From the NCBI GenBank assembly GCA_037693485.1, contig CM075345.1:114691501-114755500 (forward strand): 64,000 nucleotides of DNA. Direction: 5' to 3'. This stretch comes from Kitagawia praeruptora. Taxonomy: Eukaryota > Streptophyta > Magnoliopsida > Apiales > Apiaceae. Position 1 is the stretch's first letter; each line of letters starts with the position of its first letter. Shown here piece by piece: positions 1 through 10,629 of this stretch. The translations under genes and the position numbers were made by a program. The notes beneath the pieces were generated by a model. The model was given only the letters and a program-made list of their open reading frames with translations. It was not told where the DNA came from and ran no database searches.

Positions 1-1212
1 CATTGAATATTTTAAGTTTGGGGGGTGATTTGGGGGATAGTAGTTGTATGTATTGTTGTATTTTGTGGTCATATAGGATATCATGTTGCATAGTAGTGAT
101 AGTTCATGCATGATTGTTATGTTCGTATTATCTACGTTTGTTCATATAGGACATTTTGTTTTATTTTCGTATACCGTGTGAGTTTTCATTTAGTTGCATT
201 TTCATGGCATGCATATTTCATGATCCCTTAGGACGAGCTGATTCTGATTGATAGGTGGATGTTGATTTGGGTGTGATGATGATGAGTAGAGGGCTGATTT
301 ATAGTTTCTATGAAATTGACTTGCATGTTACGGGAACAAAATTTATTACACAGCCTCATTGGGGTGCTGTTGGGCTAGGTTAGGGTCATGCCTGTGGGAT
401 GTTTTGAGATTTAATCACTTGTTTATATTTAGAATTTTCGTTATTCCCTTTATAGCGTAGGAACATTAAAGTCTAAGTTTGGGGGAAACCAGGAATTTTC
501 ATGCTAGTTGTTAATATTTGTCAATAAAGGCTAGGCGTCAAATGGCTAGTAGCCGGCTCATATTTATATGAGTAGTCTAGGGTTGGAAATGAGAAAGGCT
601 CATTCCAGATTGCATATAAAGAAAAAAAAAAGAGAAGAAAAGAAAAAAAAAAAAAAAAGAGTCAAGTGTTGTTTGTTAATGCAAAATTAACCAGAGTGAG
701 CTCTTTAATACTCGAGTAATTAAGTCTGAGGGGACTTAGTCCTAGTGACCTAAGGCTTTATAGTCTGGGATCCACTGACCCAACACTCGCTACATGGGTA
801 TTATTGTATAAGCCTTTTGGGGTCTCATTCATTGCACGGTTAAATAAGCATGCTTAATGTATATGTAGTGTCGTAGTATAGTAATAAAGCATGAGTTTCT
901 GTCTACCTTGGATAAGGGTGGAGGTGTTCCTAGGCTATGGAGTGTCTACAGTCTATTCTAGTTATAAACTTGTGATTGTCTTGACGGAAAGCATGTATGA
1001 TTTTTGACCTAGTTCTGGGGGTATTTCTGATGAGCATTGCACACACGCACGTTTCTGTTCATGTATTTGTTAGTATACGGGGATTTAGTCGAGCTCTGCT
1101 TGGATTTGTTACGTTCATTGAGATATTTGCTTGTTAGTTGGTTTTGGTGAGTTTGAAGGGGATCTTGCATTTTCATAGTAGTTGCATTCATGCATTGCAT
1201 TGCATTGGATTT

Positions 1213-1344
1213 TGTGGGTACATTCACTATAGGCCCTCACGAGACCTTACTCGTCCACTAGGGCTGCCTAGGGGTTTAAAGGGCTTGTTGCATATGCCAA
1301 ATGCAACCGTGATCACCTACGGAAGTGGTACTAGTTAGTTAGTA
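1213..1344 (+). other. conserved block upstream of the polypurine tract
   Basis: About 130 bp running from TGTGGGTACATTC to GTTAGTTAG is almost identical to 20112-20245 and 25412-25545 in the tandem element, although the adjoining LTRs are much more diverged. It has no useful ORF. The conservation suggests a cis-acting RNA or DNA function, or recent recombination between families. Confidence 0.6.
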
Positions 1345-1380
1345 GTTGTAATTGTATATGCTTGAGGACAAGCATCAGTT

Positions 1381-1394
1381 TAAGTTTGGGGGTG
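1381..1394 (+). other. polypurine tract before the 3' LTR
   Basis: TAAGTTTGGGGGTG directly precedes the LTR start TGATAAGTGGA. The same 14 bases precede LTR2 and LTR3 of the tandem element, so it is the likely plus-strand primer site. Confidence 0.7.
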
Positions 1395-2935
1395 TGATAA
1401 GTGGATTTTATATCCACTTGGAACATTCTAAATCGGCTTAAATTGATTGCTTTGACCTCAAGATTGTGGTAGTTTTGATGTGTTTTGTTTAATTGTGCAG
1501 GGTTGGAATAATGTTGATGAAGATCGTTGTTTCCGTTACTTTTGGAGTTGGATTCGGGCTTAATAATATAGAATGGAGTCTTGTTATGGTTCACCATGAG
1601 GATTCCAAGCATAGAGGATTGAAAGTGGAAGAGAACGCAAAAAGAACGGGAGCAAACGGAGCAAAAACGAAGGAGAAAAAGCTAAAAAACGAAGGAGAAA
1701 AAAACGTTTCCAGAAGAGGGCTGGGCAAACTGCGCCAGTTCTTGAGCAAAGTGCGCCAGGGACCAGAATTTGCCTGAGCAAACTGCGCCAATTCTTGAGC
1801 AAAGTGCTCGGGGTCGTGCTGATTTTCCAGTTTTGCCCTTATTCGATCTGAAATTGTATTTTAAGTGTTTTTTGATACAAAAATCGATTTCTAGTTGTAT
1901 TTTAGGTTTATTTTCTTATTGGGCAAGAGGTAGGAAAAGCCTATATCAACATCAAACCCTTGTAATCATAACACACACGTTACGTAATGTAACCTAGTTC
2001 TTGGGAAGAGAGAAGAGGATAAGGAATTTCTCCAAGCTAGTGACAAGCAAGGATTATTCTTGAAACTTTTGTATTCTTCTATTGTGGGATTTGATTCTAA
2101 AACCTTATTTCTTCTTCTCTATTTTTACTTGTTGATTTCAGAGTTATGTTTTCAATAGAACCCATGATGACAATTAGGTCAATTATGGGCTAATTCGTTA
2201 TCATGGGGTTTTAATGGATTTTGCTATGGATTCTAGAAATTGAGTGTTTTTTATGCCTTGGTGTGTGATTGATTGTATTGATTGCCTAGTATGTTTATGC
2301 TTATTCGTTATAATTGCGTCGCGAACACTTGTAATTGTTTGTTTAATCCTAGTGAATGCGAAAGTGGATCTAGGGTTTAGAACAATTCATGCTAGCATAG
2401 GTTTTTGCATGTGAAAAACATGTATTAATTTGTGATGTAATTCTAACCGTCTTGCATCGACTATGTGGTTTAATGGGTGCTTGATTTTCAACCGGTATGT
2501 GTTCAATTGCTATAGACATATAGGGACTACACATATTTGATGACTACTTGACTTCTATCAATTGTGGATGATCAGTAGGATGGTATATGCACAACGAAAG
2601 TTGGTATGTATCAGTTTAGTGCATCTAATCAGTAATCAACTCTGTCACATGCTAGGCTAAAGGGCATAAGATTCTAGATGAAGTAGTAAATGAAATTGAA
2701 ATCCCATGTTCGTTTATTATAAAGTTAAAGTTAAGTTATTTCCTCGTAATTGGCTTAGTTGATAATTAATCATTAGTTAAATCAAACCAATATTGTGATT
2801 GTCTTAGCAGTGAGTGTAAATCATAAGCTGGTGCATAAGTGAACATAACGAACAATTTGAGTCTCTGTGGGAACGAATCCTATTTACTCTATATTACTTG
2901 TTGACCACGTTCTCTTGCGTGAATAAGTGCGAACA
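1395..2935 (+). repeat. 3' LTR (1541 bp) of the leftmost retroelement
   Basis: It begins TGATAAGTGGA after the polypurine tract and ends GTGCGAACA, matching the ends of the 1572-bp LTRs further right. Inside, at about 1723-1812, a segment with the words GCAAACTGCGCCA and TTCTTGAGCAAAGTGC occurs twice with a spacing of about 53 bp. A TATA-like stretch lies near 1936 before AACCCTTGTAA, the same place as the TATA box in the other LTRs. Confidence 0.75.
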
Positions 2936-3655
2936 ACTAACAACAAACTTATCTTTTGATTTTTAAATATCAAGTTTAAACCACTTAAGGTAAAAACAAG
3001 ATGTAAGCTTTTTGTTTTTAAATCAAAAGATAGTTAACTAGCATTTTTAATCCAAATACACAACTTGGATTAAAGGACTTAAATGAGGTGAATCTCAACT
3101 TTTCAACCTCAAGAATACACCTTACAAGATGTCAAATATACACTACACGAATATACTTCAAGAACAAGTGTATATTAGTGACAAAATGCAAAAATGTTGA
3201 ATATTAGTGTTTATAAGTGTAGATCTAAACCAAACAAGCAATAAACACTAAATATTCAAGCCACCCACCACCACTACTACTATATATACTCGACTTATAT
3301 ATAGTAGAGTGAGGAAATTTGGAAACCAACTTATATCCCTTGAGATCTAGAGAGAAAACAAGAGAAAAAGCTAGTAACGAAGCAAAAAACACACAAAAAG
3401 AGTCACCGGAAAAGTCACCGGAAAATGACCGGAATAAGGCTTTATGGCCGGACTTTTGGAGGCTCAAAAGGTCACTTATAATCTGTTAAAACAAGGTCAA
3501 GAGACCACAAAAATATTGGTGACCAAAGATGTGTGTTAGTGAGCAAGAATGGTGAAGAAAAACAAGCCTAAATGATGATAGATCTTGAAATATTTTAGGC
3601 TTGAAGCATAGAAACGTTTTTGCAACTTTGGCTACTGAAAAGAGAGTGTTTCTAA
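2936..3655. other. non-coding stretch with a short inverted repeat
   Basis: No gene is seen. Arms containing ATCTTTTGATTT and AAATCAAAAGAT at about 2950-2964 and 3018-3034 form a foldback. A GTCACCGGAAAA word is repeated near 3400-3425. It may be part of an older repeat, but I cannot assign it. Confidence 0.4.
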
Positions 3656-4040
3656 GAGCATCTCCAATCGTTGAAAACCCTTAGCTAAAAGTGTGTATTA
3701 CATACCATAATTAAATATTTTAAAGAATATGTAAAATAATTACATCTCCAATGGTACATTCCTGTTATCTAAAATTATAGAAAACCCCTTCATATTGGCT
3801 ATATTTGTCGAATCGCTAGAGACCTGTAAGAAAACTCCACATCATCTATTACCATATTTGAAAAAATATATTCTATATTTAACAACTGAAATATTTATAA
3901 CATACTATTTTTAAAATATAGCCAATCATTATAGCCAACTTCATTGAAGTATAATTCCTTACAGATTCAGCAAATTTTACATAATCATTATTTTATATAA
4001 TTTTAGCCAATCATTTTAGCCAACACCATCGGAGATGCTC
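3656..4040. mobile_element. Tourist-like (PIF/Harbinger) MITE
   Basis: The element is 385 bp, starts GAGCATCTCC and ends with its inverse GGAGATGCTC. It is flanked on both sides by TAA (3653-3655 and 4041-4043), the 3-bp target-site duplication typical of PIF/Harbinger MITEs. The interior is AT-rich and non-coding, with extra copies of CATCTCCAATG near 3753. Confidence 0.75.
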
Positions 4041-4296
4041 TAAACTTATTTCACCAGCATATACTTGGCTCAAGATGGCTTGGGAAATGAGGGGGGTGGA
4101 GGGGGGGCTATTTATAGCAAAAAATTAAGGATTTTAGCTTTATTTTAAAGCTAAAAAGGTACAAGCATGTGTTGGCTTGTGCTAGGCATGATTTGGCATG
4201 TGTTAGACACACTCCCAGCTGTGCACAATTCAAATTTGCTGATTTGGACGAGCTTAGGTGGCATTCCATTGAACGAAACGATTAAAATGCGAGAAA
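4041..4296. other. non-coding flank of the CACTA insertion
   Basis: No gene is seen. CTATTTATAGC near 4109 follows a G-rich stretch and looks like a TATA box, perhaps of an old LTR. The sequence reads on at 11319 once the CACTA element is removed. Confidence 0.35.
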
Positions 4297-4299
4297 CGC

Positions 4300-4935
4300 C
4301 ACTACAAGAAAAACGCAAACAGACGACACTGATCAGACAACGCTCAGAGAAAAAAGTGTTGTCCGGATTTAACAGACAACTGTTTATTTTTAGACTCGAA
4401 AACGTGTCGTCTGAGCCATTGTTGTACAACTGTTTTTAAACCGTTGTCTAAAAAACTGAATCAGACAACACTTTTTAACTGTCGTGTTGTGCAAAGTAAT
4501 AGCTTCATACAACGGTTTAAACGAGCAGTTGTCTGAATAAACTTCAGACAACGTAGCAAGAAACCGTTGTTGAAATTATACAAGTATTTTTTGCTCGCTG
4601 TTGTGTAAAAGGTCTTCAAACAACGGTATGATATTGTGTTGTCTTAATGATTTTATCAGACAACGTATTTTAAATTGTTGTGTTGTGCAAAGCATTAAAT
4701 ATAGACAACGGTTTATAAAAGTGTTGTTTGAATAGGTTTCAGACAAGTTTTCAAGAAACCGTTATCTGAACTACATAAAAATTTGAATTGAATTTGGTGG
4801 GAAATAATGAAATAATTTGAATTGAATTTGGTGGGAAATGGAAAAATTGAATTAGATTTGGTGGGAAATAATGAAAAAATCAGACAACGGTGTTGTTATA
4901 AAAAATGTTGTGTGATATTAAGCACAACAACCTTT
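4300..4935 (+). repeat. left terminal and subterminal repeats of the CACTA element
   Basis: CAGACAAC or AGACAACGG occurs about every 60-110 bp in both orientations (for example near 4337, 4373, 4460, 4551, 4659, 4703 and 4881). In En/Spm such clustered motifs bind the TNPA protein; here that role is inferred from position and spacing. Confidence 0.8.
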
Positions 4936-5820
4936 TTAGAAATCAGACTTGTTTTCAAGCATAACTTGACTCCAAATATTTTTAAATACCTCCACATCAT
5001 TTTCTAGATTTTAAGAAATTTTTCTAGAATTTTCTAGAATTTTTAAATCATTTTCTACATTTTTAAACAATTTTATACTATTTTTAAATCACCGGAAACT
5101 ATTAAACAAATAATTATAAATTAAATAACTTTAATTAAATTAATTAGAATCATTTAACAATCAATTAATAAATAATTTAATAAATATTGACATTTATTAA
5201 ATAATTAAATTAATTAATTATTATTTGAAATTAATTAAAATAATTAAAAGTATTTAATCCTTAATTGTTTCCGATTAAAGTAAATAGGTAAATGATTTTT
5301 AAAAACAAAAAATCAAGTAAAATTAATCCAGAAATTCACTGAATTTAAAATACAATTTTAGATATTAACTTTTTTGTATTTTTATAACTAAATTTTGGAT
5401 TTAAAATAAATAATCAAAATTAAAATAATTGTGAAAATTAAATAAATAATTTACCTTTTTAAACAAAAGGTAATTTAGTAATTAGAAGTAAATAAGTTAA
5501 AAGGTGAAAAGATTAAAAACATTTCCGTTTTTACCTTTTTACCAAAACAGGATTGAAGCAATACTATTCATCACCATCTTCAAGCTTTCATTCCAAGAAC
5601 ACGAAGAACACAATAATCAATCTCCAATTTTTATATGTTATGAAACTCAAAATCCAACATATGATATATGAAATTGACCAGAAAACCAAGATCTACAACA
5701 TGGCATCTTCAGATTACACAATAAACACTGTTTGTAATTGTTTTTTATTTTAATCCAAATAATTTCGAAAATAAATCAAATTTTAGAAAAAAAATCGAAA
5801 TCACCTGCACCACATATTTT

Positions 5821-7358
5821 GTTATAGGAAGCAACACTTTCACTACATTTTTGTTAAAATCTTGTACAATCAGACCTTTTTATTTTTCGATTAATTTTTT
5901 CCAACACTAAAATAAGTGTTTATTAACATTCGTACGGTTGGATCGTCGAAGAAATCATTCAAAAAAAATATTCAGTGAATCTGGATCTTGCCTCGTTATA
6001 GGAAGCAACACTTTCACTACATTTTTGTTAAAATCTCGTACAACCCGACCTTTTTATTTTTCGATTATTTTTTTCCAACACTAAAATGAGTCTTTATTAA
6101 CATCCGTACGGTTGGATCGTCGAAGAAATCATTCAAAAAAATTATTCAGTGAATCTGGATCTTGCCTCGTTATAGGAAGCAACACTTTCACTACATTTTT
6201 GTTAAAATCTTGTACAACCAGACCTTTTTATTTTTCGATTAATTTTTCCCAACACTAAAATAAGTGTTTATTAACATTCGTACGGTTGGATCGTCGAAGA
6301 AATCATTCAAAAAAATATTCAGTGAATCTGGATCTTGTCTCGTTATAGGAAGCAACACTTTCACTACATTTTTGTTAAAATCTCGTACAACCCGACCTTT
6401 TTATTTTTCAATTATTTTTTCCCAACTCTAAAATGAGTCTTTATTAACATCCGTACGGTTGGATCGTCGAAGAAATCATTCAAAAAAATTATTCAGTGAA
6501 TCTGGATCGTGCCCTGTTATAGGAAGTAGAACTTGTACTACGTTTTTGTTAAAATCCCGTACCACCCGACCTTTTTATTTTTTGATTATTTTTCCCTAAC
6601 AATAAAATGAGTGTTTATTAAATTTCGTACGGTTCGATCATCGAAGAAATCATTCAAAAAAATTATTCAGTTAATCTGGATAGTGCCTCGTTACAAGAAG
6701 CAACACTTTTACTACATTTTTTTTTTAAAATCTCGTACAACCCGACTTTTTAATTTTTTGATTATTTTTCCCAACACTAAAATGAGTGTTTATTAACATC
6801 TTTGCGGTTGGATCGTCGAAGAAATCATTCAAAAAAATTATTCGGTGAATCTGGATCGTGCCCCGTTATAGGAAGCAGAACTTGTACTACTTTTTTGTTA
6901 AAATCCCGTGCCACCCGACCTTTTAATTTTTTGATTATTTTTTCCCAATAATAAAATGAGTGTTTATTAACTTTCGTACGGTTCGATCATCGAAGAAATC
7001 ATTCAAAAAAATTATTCAGTGAATCTGGATCGTGCCCCGTTATAGGAAGTAGAACTTGTACTACGTTTTTGTTAAAATCCTGTACCACCCGACCTTTTTA
7101 TTTTTTGATTATTTTTTCCCAACAATAAAATGAGTGTTTATTAACTTTCGTAAGGTTCGATCATCGAAGAAATCATTCAAAAAAATTATTCAGTTAATCT
7201 GGATCGTGCCTCGTTACAAGAAGCAACACTTTTACTACTTTTTTGTTAAAATCTTGTACAACCCGACCTTTTTATTTTTTGATTATTATTTTCCAACACT
7301 AAAATGAGTGTTTGTTAACTTTCGTATGGTTCGATCGTCAAAGAAATCATTCAAAAAA
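5821..7358 (+). repeat. nine-copy 174-bp tandem array
   Basis: Units begin at GTTATAGGAAGC or GTTACAAGAAGC at 5821, 5995, 6169, 6342, 6516, 6690, 6865, 7039 and 7213, so the spacing is 173-175 bp. Each unit carries GTACGGTT and GATCGTCGAAGAAATCATTC or close variants. Units 1 and 3 resemble each other, as do 2 and 4; units 6 and 9, and units 5, 7 and 8, form further types. That pattern implies growth by multi-unit blocks. A decayed continuation runs to about 7600. Confidence 0.9.
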
Positions 7359-7599
7359 TTAGTAAATTTAATATTAATCTTTTATGATTTTGTAATATAA
7401 ACCTCCCAAAAATAATACTCACTCTAAATAGTCTCGTCCCGATTTTACATAATATTTTTTAAAATTAATTTTTTTGATGAACCAACCGTACAAATGTTAA
7501 TATCTAATTATTTTAATGATGTGCACAAAAAATTAGAAATTTTTAAATTTATCTTATATGATTTTATAATGTAAATCTCTTAAAAGTACAATTAACTCT

Positions 7600-8110
7600 T
7601 AATAAATTTCATTTTACCGCCTAACAAATTTCATTTCCCCCTCTTTGTTCTCCCTCATTCCCCCCTCTTTTGCTAATAATTTGTTTCCCCCCTTAACAAA
7701 AATTTCAACCTATTCTTATTCCCCCTCATTCTTCTCACACAAACAACTACGCTGAAGACACACACACTCAAACAGTCACACTTATCTACTTCATCAAAAT
7801 CAAAACCTAAACCCTCGATTGTTCGTCTGTTCAATTTAAATAAAAAATAAAAGCCCTTGCTAGTTCGATTGATATTTTCTCTACTCGATTAGCTGTCAAG
7901 AAGGCTCGATTTGCTCTCTTCTCTCCTTGATTTGTTCGATTTGCTCTCTTGCTTACTGTATTTTGCTTGATTGGCTGATGAATTGTACATACAACCTTCC
8001 ACCACTGGCTCAATTGGTTATTTTCTTGCTTTGTTCTTTTGAATAATGTGTGTGTTTTTGAGATATGGGTGGTTTGATAATGGGGTTTTGATGGGTGTTT
8101 TTAGGTTTAG
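7600..8110 (+). other. possible captured 5' gene region
   Basis: A strongly pyrimidine-rich stretch (7620-7740) is followed by CAAAACCTAAACCCTCG-type sequence that resembles a plant 5' UTR. Next come TTCGATTTGCTCTC repeats (7860-7950) and an intron-like end TTTTTAGGTTTAG just before the captured exon at 8111. It may supply promoter and leader for a chimeric transcript, but this is inference. Confidence 0.4.
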
Positions 8111-8275
8111 ACTGGTATGTCTATGACAGAGAAGATTCTAGCAAGGGCTTCTGAGAAACCTCAGTTGAGCCATGGTGAAAATGTTTGGGTTAATGTCGAT
8201 ATTTTGATGACCCTTGATGTTTGTGGCCCAGGGTCTATTGGTATTTTCAAGAAAGAGTTTGGCCAGGATGCTAAG
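8111..8275 (+). pseudogene. captured exon of 3-isopropylmalate dehydratase large subunit
   Basis: The translation starts TGMSMTEKILARASEKP, then ENVWVNVD, and ends DVCGPGSIGIFKKEFGQDAK. It matches the N-terminal part of the plant large subunit of isopropylmalate isomerase (LeuC/aconitase family), an enzyme of chloroplast leucine biosynthesis. Only one exon of about 55 codons is present, with an acceptor (TTTAG) before it and a donor (AAG|GTAAT) after it. The Fe-S cysteines and the rest of the enzyme are missing, so it cannot be active. It is a captured fragment inside the CACTA element, on the same strand as the other two captured pieces. Family assignment is from memory of conserved words. 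Confidence 0.8.
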
Positions 8276-8364
8276 GTAATCACACTATTTGAGATACAGT
8301 CGGATTTTTTTGTAGAAATTTGTTGTGTGTTTGATTTTCTGATGTTTTCCTTATTTACTTGAAG

Positions 8365-9226
8365 GAAATATGAAGAAATTTGAACACCTAGTGTGGAAGA
8401 GTTCTGCTTCATAACAGACAATACCTACAGAAGGGATGAGGTTTGTTTTCATAAATATTGTTATGGCCGCTTTTATTACAGAAGTTACAGAAGGAAGAAA
8501 ATGAAAAATTCATTCCGCTCCTCCTCTATCGAGCAAAAAATCAACAACCACTTTTATCTCAATTAACAACATTTAACCAGGAGGACTTGCACATTATACG
8601 GTAACTCACTAATTTATCATTTAATTTTCTGGATAGCTGACTAGTAGTGTGGCAGGTTTATGTTGACACTATAAAGGGCTACAAATCCTGCTTTTGCAAT
8701 CTTTTGAAATTTAGTAGATTATCTACATAGGAGTTTTACTGTGCTGAGTTATCTTCCTTCATATTGTAGTTGAGACTAGCTGTGCTGCATTTTCTTAATG
8801 TTTTTTGTCCCTTAAAGTTGTGACCTCTCTCTATAGTCTATTCTGCTTCAGCCATCCTTGGATTAGATATAATTATACAAATGCTGCATAAATAATATCG
8901 CTTTAAGATATGATTTGCTACTACCAAGTACCAACTAAGTATGAATTATACGTGAATGTCTAGTTATTTTCGTTTACTTTGGCAAAAAAAAGTTATATTC
9001 AATCTTAAAATACTATAGATTGAATATTCTTTTGCTTTAGAAGACTATAGATTCGATATAATTTGTTTGTTAATTTGGAAGTAATCATTATCGCTAGAAT
9101 TTATGTGTCTATACTAATGTATATGACTAATGATTAAGCCTATATGGCAGGTATTGGGCATGGAGAGCCAAGTTTTGAACTTTCTGGATTTTCAACTTTC
9201 AAGTACAACCACCAAAAAGTCCTCAG
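8365..9226 (+). pseudogene. captured A-type cyclin fragment, two exons
   Basis: The first piece (about 8365-8440) reads KYEEI, a TGA stop at 8381, then TPSVEEFCFITDNTYRRDE and a GT donor. The second piece (9151-9226) follows a CAG acceptor and reads VLGMESQVLNFLDFQLSS, then TTTKKSS and a donor. Together they match the middle of the cyclin box of plant A-type cyclins (YEEI...EEFCFITDNTY, then a MES-VLN-L-F-L core). The stop and the lack of the rest of the box make it non-functional. The intron of about 710 bp between the pieces is kept, so the capture was of genomic DNA rather than of mRNA. Between them, 8500-8590 may hold another short exon (ENEKFIPLLLYRA) that I do not recognise. Confidence 0.7.
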
Positions 9227-9617
9227 GTAATTAGCATATCCTGCTTGACTCTTGTAATATAAGAGGCCTAAATTACTAATCAAATGTAAGATGCAAATTC
9301 ATATTCTGTATTCTTTTTTACTAGTTAGAAAGAAAATGACACGCCAGCTGTGGGCTGATGGACACCTCAGAGAAATTCTGACTTGAAAAAGCCTTCCACT
9401 GAATGAATTTGGATGTTTATTAAGTATCTTTTCCGTTGCAGATATATCCATATCACTTCAATCCTCCTGGGGTTTAACATCCAAAACCTGTTATATATGA
9501 ATTAACTCACTGTTCAGAATTTCACTCAGTGTCTATAAGTATTTTTTGTTCGTTGAAATTTAAATATAGAAGTGACGGTGCAAATTTGTTCTGAATTGCT
9601 TATCAAATGTCAATCAG

Positions 9618-10212
9618 GAGGAACCAGAAGATAAAACTAAGCATTGGGGAGATTTGGATGAAGAATAGGAGGAAGTGGAAATGGAAGAACCAGATGAGGA
9701 AGAATTAGAAGATGGAATTCAGTCAGTTGATAGTCTTTCAAGGTAATATTGTCTATCTTACTTTAAGGTGGCCAACGTTGTTGAATTGGCCATTGGGTAT
9801 CAGCCTGTCAGGTTTATTTTTATTTTTGTATGATTGTTATTTTAGGACTTAAGTAAGTCATCTGGCAGATAATAACTTGTGGATAATAATGTGTCATGTT
9901 TATGTTTAATCATTATCTGTTTTATCAGATGTTTATGCCTAGAAATCGTGATTTCTGATTAACTAGGCCGTCTTTGTTTTTCAGCACTCCTACTGGTATT
10001 GAGACCCCAGAAGTTATTGACCTTCGCAAGCAGCAGAGGAAGGAACCTGAAAAGCCATTTTACCAAGTAATAAGCATCCACAGTCTGAATATCTGATTCC
10101 CTCCCAGAAAATTTGTGCCTTGCCTTGGCTGATGTGTGCATTTTTTTTTGAAGGTGCTTGAAGAGAAAGAAGAAAAGATAGCTCCACGGACCTTGCTAAG
10201 AACGAGTCACAC
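9618..10212 (+). pseudogene. captured splicing factor SF3B2 (SAP145) fragment, three exons
   Basis: Exon pieces are 9618-9742 (KTKHWGDLDEE, an in-frame TAG, then an acidic run and GIQSVDSLS), 9985-10066 (TPTGIETPEVIDLRKQQRK, then EPEKPFYQ) and 10154-10212 (VLEEKEEKIAPRTLL, then TSHT). This order and wording match the region after the acidic stretch of SF3B2, a subunit of the U2 snRNP SF3b complex. Acceptors (AG) and donors (GT) flank every piece. The in-frame stop in the first exon and the missing N and C parts show it is not a working gene. It lies on the same strand as the captured isomerase and cyclin pieces, so a read-through transcript could splice all three. Confidence 0.8.
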
Positions 10213-10620
10213 GTAAGTTCTGCAGAGATGGACAACAGTTTATCACAACAACAGCAAGCATCGGTGAGGAAATGCTTGCATTGCGAGAGATAACAAAAAC
10301 ACCTAAATGGAGGGATGGCCCATTTATTCCAACATTTGTTCCTTCTTTGCACTCCAATTCTCACAAGAAGGTTGTTGAGATGATAATCAAAGGTTGCACT
10401 CCAATTCTCTTCCATTTTGATGATCAGTTCACACCTGAACTTTGTAGTGGTACTTTGTTAGGAATTGGTATCGGTAGTAGCTTTATAGCGATAAATATTG
10501 ATGGGTAGTTTTTGTTTAGATGATTATTGGTTTTGATTATATTGGTTAGTTGATAGTAGTGTATAGACTTTGTTTTTTGTTGTAAATAAAAGTGTTGTTT
10601 CATTTATCATTAGTCAATGT
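10213..10620 (+). other. short unrecognised ORF and 3' region in the CACTA element
   Basis: An open frame at 10272-10508 encodes 78 residues (for example LREITKTPKWRDGPFIPTF) that I do not recognise. It may be a fourth captured exon, or it may be part of an ancestral transposon gene. It is followed by AT-rich sequence with AATAAA-like GTAAATAAAAG near 10583, which could serve as a polyadenylation region. Confidence 0.35.
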
Positions 10621-10629
10621 TATCATCTT

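Larger units (their letters stand above)
1..2935 (+). mobile_element. 3' part of a non-autonomous tRNA-Asp-type LTR retroelement
   Basis: The window opens inside an LTR element whose 3' LTR (1395-2935) and about 1.4 kb of internal sequence are visible. The internal part carries the same landmarks as the tandem element at 14995-27166: AAGTTTGGGG tracts near 13, 473 and 1381, an A-rich tract at 620-660, and a highly conserved block just before the polypurine tract. No gag or pol motif is visible in the part seen. The LTR is clearly diverged from the 15-27 kb copies, so this is a separate, older or different subfamily member. The 5' LTR and the target-site duplication cannot be checked. Confidence 0.8.

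Noticed and set aside
1138..1338. 66-codon ORF over the conserved block before the polypurine tract
   Set aside because: It is not kept at the same position in the other copies, so the conservation is unlikely to be coding.
5821..7358. Possible CRISPR-like array
   Set aside because: The whole 174-bp unit repeats without unique spacers, and the context is a plant transposon.
10014..10415. 133-codon minus-strand ORF
   Set aside because: It is antisense to the captured SF3B2 exons, whose plus-strand reading has splice sites and family likeness.
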